Assembly: GCA_019454045.1 (NCBI GenBank)
Contig: SKCR01036784.1
Location: 1-64,000 of the forward strand
DNA: 64,000 bases
Reading direction: 5' to 3'
From: Zanthoxylum bungeanum
Taxonomy: Eukaryota; Streptophyta; Magnoliopsida; Sapindales; Rutaceae
Positions 60,797 through 64,000 of this stretch are shown piece by piece. The translations under genes were made by a program, and so were the position numbers. The notes under the pieces were generated by a model. The model was not told the origin of the DNA and made no database searches. It worked only from the letters and a program-made list of their open reading frames with translations. The number at the start of each line of letters is the position of its first letter. Position 1 is the stretch's first letter.

Positions 60797-62172
60797 TGTT
60801 AGGGTTGGTGCTCGGAGCGCCAATCCGGATCGTATTTATGTTCGATTCATGAATACAAATAATTATTTTTCCATAATATTACTTATTTATGGTAGTACTT
60901 CTTGATTTTATATACATATTCGATCTAATTACGATTAGATTGAAATTAAATATGATTTAGTGATATGTATATATTAGACAAAGACCCGATAATATATAAT
61001 GTAGTGCACAGTTACAAAGCAGTTTGTAATTGACATTGAGAAATGACATTACTAGAAGTATATTGTCAAATAAAGTTTCTGGTCAAAATTTACTAACACG
61101 GCTCGGTTAGTAAACTCCGATGAGACCAGTACACGTCGTATATCGAGACTTGGTCCAATGATTTATCCCAATGAACCATGAGTCTGGGGAGACTCATATA
61201 GACATGTAGGTGTTTATATTGGATAAATACTGAACGACTCACCTAAAATTTCCTAATAGATAGTACACCAACGTCAATAGAAATCTTCTCAGGTAGAGTG
61301 AGCATATTGGTCATTTGACTTGAGACAGCACTGTGGATGTATGAGGTATCCTCCACACTTTTGATGGCAGTCATGTCACCCATATATTTATATCAGACCT
61401 CTGCCTATTCGTTGGGTGTGGACTGATCCTCAAGATATTTTATGCGTATCAAGATAGGATCCGCCAGTTCTGTGTATAGAGCATAGGTTTTCAATGTGCA
61501 ATTAGCAATCTGTTAAATCTATGGACCCGTGGTACACTGTAGAAGTAAGTTCTAAGTGTTATTAAGATATTGCTAATAGATACGTCCACGAGATTATACC
61601 TATAGAGATTTGACGTTTTTATCTATATCTCTGGGATAATCCGAATACCTGTGACGGAAAGATTATACGTAGGCAGTGACCTCAACTTGTATGGTTCAAA
61701 GATTTTATATGTGTTCGTCATAATTTACGGGTGGGTAGATTATGGACACGAAATTGGATTTCGCGACGGATATGTTTGAACCTAGAGAGTCTCACTAATG
61801 AAATATACTTGTAGAACACTATGGCAACATTTATAAATAATACTGATTATTTATAACTCGTTTAACGATAATACATGCGTTTGGGATCTTTCGGCCATTT
61901 ATTAAATGTCAAATTGTGATATTTGATATTTATAATTAATATATGTATTTTAATTATTTAATGTAAATATAATACATATATTTAAGATATTTGTATTTAA
62001 TTATTTGATTATTCAAATGTTGAATAATTAAATTAATTAAATAATAAATATCCTTTTACTTTATTAAAGTAAGATAATTTAATTATTTGATTAGAAAAAT
62101 TAAAGAAATGAGAAAATTTGATTTTCTTGCATTTCGCTGCGTAACCCGGATATTTTGCCCAAAACCTCAACA
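60797..62172 (+). repeat. E4 5' LTR (copia-type)
   Basis: Starts TGTTAGGGTTGGTGCTCGG, related to the E3 LTR start, ends ACCTCAACA, 1,376 bp, and is followed four bases later by a primer site. Confidence 0.8.
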
Positions 62173-62176
62173 AAAA

Positions 62177-62191
62177 TGGTATCAGAACAGG
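62177..62191 (+). other. E4 primer-binding site (initiator tRNA-Met type)
   Basis: TGGTATCAGAACAGG follows the LTR; the canonical site is TGGTATCAGAGC. The change at position 11 is tolerable or a decay mark. Confidence 0.8.
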
Positions 62192-63500
62192 TCTTAACCT
62201 GAACACATGATATGAATATGCCTTTAAATTCACTGTTTAATTTTGTCCTTACTTTATGCATGCTTGTATTTATTTAATTTGATTAAATTAAATGCGTAAC
62301 ATCTTTACAGAATATCCCTAATTAATATGGTTTTAAAGTAATATGTATTGGATGCATATTTCTTGGTCCGTCTTTTCAATACGGTTTATGGATATATGTT
62401 CTATGGCTACATCCGAGAAAGTGCAAAACAGTGAGGGTATAATTGATATAAATTTATCCATACCGGATGTATATGTGATACTAGATAAATTCAAGCGAAA
62501 GCGGAAATCCTGAACGTGTCAAAACTGTTAGAACTACGCAAGTATCTTAAATTTATCATCGACAAATTTAACCTTGGTACGCCTCCTTGTGAACGTGCCA
62601 AAGCTGTCACAATGAGAAACGACCAGGACCGGAACCTAGGAGTCACTAGTGAGTGATTGACAATGAGTTGTCTACCTAATGAATATACGTAGGCGAGAAC
62701 GTGCCAAAGCTGTGAGTCGAAATATATTCCCATTTTTCATTGGGGATTACGGTATTACGTAAAATAGTGACAATGAGTTGTCCACCTCTCACTATGGAAT
62801 TCAATTTAATCATTGAATTCCCGTTTTCCATTGGGGATTACGGTATTACGTAAAATAGTGGGAGGCACTGCTTGGTTAAAAATTCCATAACTAAGGCAGT
62901 GTGTAATATTATGAAAATTTCTGCTTATGTTTCCTTTATTCTATTGTGTTAATAGAATTAAACTTCTAATCCACTGCATGCATTTTTTTGTATAAGTTTC
63001 CAGACTTTCCTTATGGTTGCAGATTTCTAGAATAGGTTCTAGATTTAGAGTAGGCTTGGATATTGTTAGATTAGACAAAACTATCGGGAACTGTTGTTCC
63101 AATTTTCTAGGAAAATTAAGATGGTTAGTGACTTAGTTACTAAGTCACGATAGATAATCTAAATAGATATCCGTTTTAGGATATAATAGTCTAGAGAGAA
63201 TAGTTTCTTTTGCAGTAAGAATTGACGTGAATTAGTTCATGTCTCGAGATTCCCGACTGGCATTAAGAAAACCCCATTAGATATTTGTTTATCCGATAAC
63301 AATGTTTCTTGGCTTTAGTGACCTTTAGAGGTAATGTGTCTGACACAGTTTTCTAATCAATTATTTACAATTGTTGTGAATAGTTGATGGAAAATTATAA
63401 AGCTAAAGAAATGAGATACTTATAGCCGAAACAAGAAACTTTTACGCTGATGAGTGGTAATTACATCACTCATTCCCACTCATTTAACCTAATGTTTTGT
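62192..63500 (+). other. E4 leader and decayed interior
   Basis: A short frame from 62401 (ATGGCTACATCCGAG) ends at 62512 and looks like the first residues of a copia gag, but no capsid follows. The word GAACGTGCCAAAGCTGT occurs at about 62512 (variant), 62592 and 62699, and cattggggattacggtatta occurs twice (62739, 62830). Nothing else coding is seen. A 3' LTR, if any, lies outside the window. Confidence 0.5.
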
Positions 63501-63599
63501 ATTGTTTCTCGAGTTTTATGAACGTTTTGATGTGTTTTGTTGTTATTTTGCAGATAAATAAAGTTTGGAAAGCATTGGAGGCAATTTGGGGCAAAAACG

Positions 63600-64000
63600 G
63601 ACAAAAATACGTCAACAGGGATATTTTGGTCTTAATCGCGTCGCGACGCCAAGCCTTCCGCCTCGCGACGTCTAAAATGCGCCGAACAGTGCTAACGTGC
63701 GCCGGGTCCACAAATCAGAATCCGAGAAAAGTTTGACTTTGCTAAAATGCGCCGTGACACGTGTCACCATCACAACCGATCTGCTAACATGCGCCGTGCC
63801 ACGTGTCAGCATCCTACGGTGCCGACAGTCATCATCGCCACGTGTGCCACGTGTCAGCCTACGTGGCTCCATGTCATCAGCCACGTCAGCAAGTCAACAA
63901 GTCAAAATTGCCAAGTGTCGTGCCACATCATCATCAGCAAATCAGGAAGTGACACGTGTCGCAATTCTATGGTGCCAACAGTCTCTTTCCCACGTGTCGC
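63600..64000 (+). repeat. GC-richer repeat patch with CACGTG and ATGCGCCG words
   Basis: Words of the form CTAA(A/C)ATGCGCCG recur at about 63671, 63691, 63741 and 63783, and CACGTG cores occur six times between 63758 and the window end, mostly as CCACGTGTCA or ACACGTGTC. It is probably part of an LTR or leader of a retroelement that continues beyond the window. Open frames here are not genes. Confidence 0.6.

Overview
This is a stretch of a eudicot plant nuclear genome: AT-rich, with intron-rich plant-type genes, a tRNA-derived SINE and stacked LTR retrotransposons. The species cannot be named from the sequence. Assignments rest on reading codons, splice sites and repeat ends by eye; no database search was run.

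Positions 1-16.7 kb are the gene-bearing part. Two host genes lie head-to-tail on the minus strand. PAT1 (16717 down to 9814, 5 exons, 787 codons) encodes the mRNA-decapping activator. A carnosine N-methyltransferase-like (N2227 family) gene (8583 down to 2181, 18 exons, 498 codons) follows it. Both reading frames close exactly when the splice sites are joined. Their introns carry insertions: a 1.1-kb terminal-inverted-repeat element that captured a BAHD acyltransferase fragment, a SINE with a perfect 10-bp target duplication, a hAT-like GC-rich repeat and a 72-bp tandem duplication. From 16.8 to 20.1 kb I see no gene.

Positions 20.1-35.3 kb hold two related non-autonomous Ty3/gypsy-type elements in opposite orientation. 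Element A (20089-28612, plus, target duplication ATTTT) has LTRs, a broken gag, three blocks of tandem repeats and, in place of pol, a four-exon antisense gene of the kind seen in the Tat lineage. Element B (29820-35286, minus) has the same LTR family, gag and tandem repeats but no antisense gene and no pol.

Positions 35.6-60.2 kb are a nest of Ty1/copia elements that target duplications let one take apart. The oldest (E0, minus strand) lies in three collinear pieces. It is split by E1 (38394-46332, duplication GTCTT) and by a long solo LTR, E3a (46675-57331, duplication AAAAT). E3a is itself split by E2 (47578-55799, duplication ATTAT/CTTAT), a sister of E1. A second E3-type LTR (E3b) begins at 57967 and is cut off near 60.15 kb.

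Positions 60.2-64 kb hold a possible gypsy LTR fragment, the 5' LTR, primer site and leader of another copia-type element (E4), and at the window edge a GC-richer patch with six CACGTG cores in about 240 bp. All retroelement reading frames here are broken, so the only likely functional protein genes are PAT1 and the N2227 methyltransferase.
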